DNA of 6,857 nt, from assembly GCA_023441905.1 (NCBI GenBank), contig JAEZNC010000079.1, forward strand, positions 1 through 6,857, in the 5' to 3' direction. Below are positions 6,424-6,857 of the stretch, in pieces (position 1 is the first letter of the stretch; each line of letters opens with the position of its first letter). Made by a program: the position numbers and the translations under genes. The stretch comes from Bacillota bacterium (GTDB lineage Bacteria > Bacillota > Clostridia > Christensenellales > SZUA-584). Below the pieces are notes generated by a model. The model was not told where the DNA came from. It did not search any database and saw only the letters and a list, made by a program, of their open reading frames with translations.

Positions 6424-6547
6424 AGCGCCAACGTCATCGGCACGAAGCCGATGAGGCAACAAACGGGGGCGCGTCTATGCAATGATACCATGAAGGTATC
6501 CGCTTTCCAACAGGAGAGCCGATTCTTTTATGGTATTTTTATTTTTT
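6424..6547 (+). promoter_or_regulatory. Structured leader RNA, candidate riboswitch or attenuator of unrecognised class
   Basis: The untranslated leader before the ECF transporter gene is unusually long and full of pairing. GCGCC (6425-6429) pairs with GGCGC (6468-6472) and encloses a perfect 8-bp hairpin, TCATCGGC (6434-6441) with GCCGATGA (6447-6454), loop ACGAA. A conserved-looking single-stranded stretch GGCAACAAACGG (6455-6466) follows that hairpin. Then come GATACC (6484-6489) with GGTATC (6495-6500), and GCTTTCC (6502-6508) with GGAGAGC (6513-6519). The GATACC arm can instead join a longer stem that precedes a T run (see the terminator entry). ECF S-component genes are often controlled by vitamin-sensing riboswitches. 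I compared it by eye with TPP, FMN, THF, preQ1 and cobalamin consensus elements and recognised none. That it is regulatory is inferred from position and folding. Confidence 0.6.
6481..6547 (+). terminator. Candidate conditional terminator in the ECF leader
   Basis: The arm 6481-6496 (AATGATACCATGAAGG) can pair with 6525-6540 (CTTTTATGGTATTTTT) at 15 of 16 positions, three of them G-U. The 7-bp GCTTTCC/GGAGAGC hairpin is nested inside. The stem is followed by ATTTTTT (6541-6547), directly before the ribosome binding site. The outer stem excludes the local GATACC/GGTATC hairpin, so the two forms are alternatives. The outer stem is AT-rich, so its strength as a terminator is uncertain. Confidence 0.5.
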
Positions 6548-6561
6548 CGGAGGTTACCAGA

Positions 6562-6857
6562 ATGAATTCATCATCCACTAAAAAACTCGTGCTGGCGGCG
6601 ATGTTCCTCGCACTGGCGCTGCTGCTCCCTTTTTTAACCGGGCAGATTCCCGAAATCGGCAGCATGTTGCTCCCGATGCATATTCCCGTGCTGCTCTGCG
6701 GTTTTTTCTGCGGCTGGCCATACGGTCTTGCCGTAGGCGTTATCTCGCCGCTTCTCAGAAGCTTGCTTTTTGGGATGCCCCCCATGTACCCCACTGCGGT
6801 GGCTATGGCTTTTGAGCTCGCGATATACGGCCTGATGACAGGGCTGCTCTATAAGCG
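6562..6857 (+). CDS. ECF transporter S component, N-terminal part (cut by window edge)
   Basis: The first 98 codons of a membrane protein are present and the frame is still open at the window's end. It resembles the substrate-binding (S) subunit of energy-coupling factor transporters, which bind a vitamin or other micronutrient and pair with the EcfA-EcfA'-EcfT module. Helix 1 (about 8-25) carries the alanine-rich AxxxA pattern (A13, A17) typical of the S-component surface that contacts EcfT. It is followed by MLLPMHIPVLLCGF (35-48), CGWPYGLAVG (50-59), PLLRSLLFGMPPMYPTA (63-79) and a helix from about 80. The ATG at 6562 has a GGAGG ribosome binding site at 6549-6553, 8 nt away. Gene order gives no substrate. 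The leader RNA suggests control by a small molecule, possibly the transported one (inference). Family call is good; substrate is unassigned. Confidence 0.85.
   Translation, partial: MNSSSTKKLVLAAMFLALALLLPFLTGQIPEIGSMLLPMHIPVLLCGFFCGWPYGLAVGVISPLLRSLLFGMPPMYPTAVAMAFELAIYGLMTGLLYK

Noticed and set aside
6434..6500. Two hairpins with A-C-G-A and A-T-G-A-A loops, considered as a guanidine-II (mini-ykkC) element
   Set aside because: That class needs ACGR loops in both hairpins; only the first is close, and its loop is five nucleotides. The downstream gene is also not of the expected type.
6469..6525. Resemblance of the minus strand (ATCATTGCAT) and GGAGAG to THF riboswitch ends
   Set aside because: The fragments occur on opposite strands or in the wrong order relative to the THF riboswitch, and the long internal stems of that aptamer are absent.

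Overview
The window reads as chromosomal DNA of a low-GC-lineage Gram-positive bacterium, most likely a member of the Clostridia with intermediate base composition. The reasons are the order rplS - rbgA - rnhB (conserved in Firmicutes), strong GGAGG-type ribosome binding sites, a sigma-A-type promoter with a perfect TATAAT, an L19-type leader region, and an ECF vitamin-transporter S component. This is inferred from gene content; no species can be named.

Layout, right to left. At the right edge a rightward gene begins (6562 to beyond the window). It encodes the N-terminal half of an ECF transporter substrate-binding membrane protein. It has its own promoter (6389-6417) and a structured leader of about 138 nt that looks like an uncharacterised riboswitch or attenuator. 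Divergent from it, rplS (ribosomal protein bL19) is read leftward from a strong promoter (6310-6339) through a short possible autoregulatory leader, and ends at a clean intrinsic terminator (5853-5876).

Beyond the terminator a second leftward transcription unit starts at an extended -10 promoter (5737-5745). It runs through six tightly packed genes to the left edge: rbgA (50S assembly GTPase), rnhB (RNase HII), yraN (UPF0102 nuclease-fold protein), a Gpi18-like GT-C glycosyltransferase, a PMT-family protein O-mannosyltransferase with an extracytoplasmic discoidin-like insert, and a GtrA-family membrane protein. Junctions are an 11-bp overlap, two ATGA overlaps and gaps of 9 and 10 nt, so the whole set is probably co-transcribed and partly translationally coupled.

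Functionally this unit joins housekeeping genes (ribosome maturation, removal of ribonucleotides from DNA, a nuclease-fold protein) to a membrane glycosylation module. In that module two GT-C enzymes probably use polyprenyl-phosphate sugars outside the membrane, and GtrA may help move the lipid-linked sugar across it. The most unusual elements are the leader RNA of the ECF gene, with two mutually exclusive folds, and the coupling of the glycosylation genes to the rbgA-rnhB-yraN block. No mobile elements, CRISPR arrays, tRNA or rRNA genes were seen.
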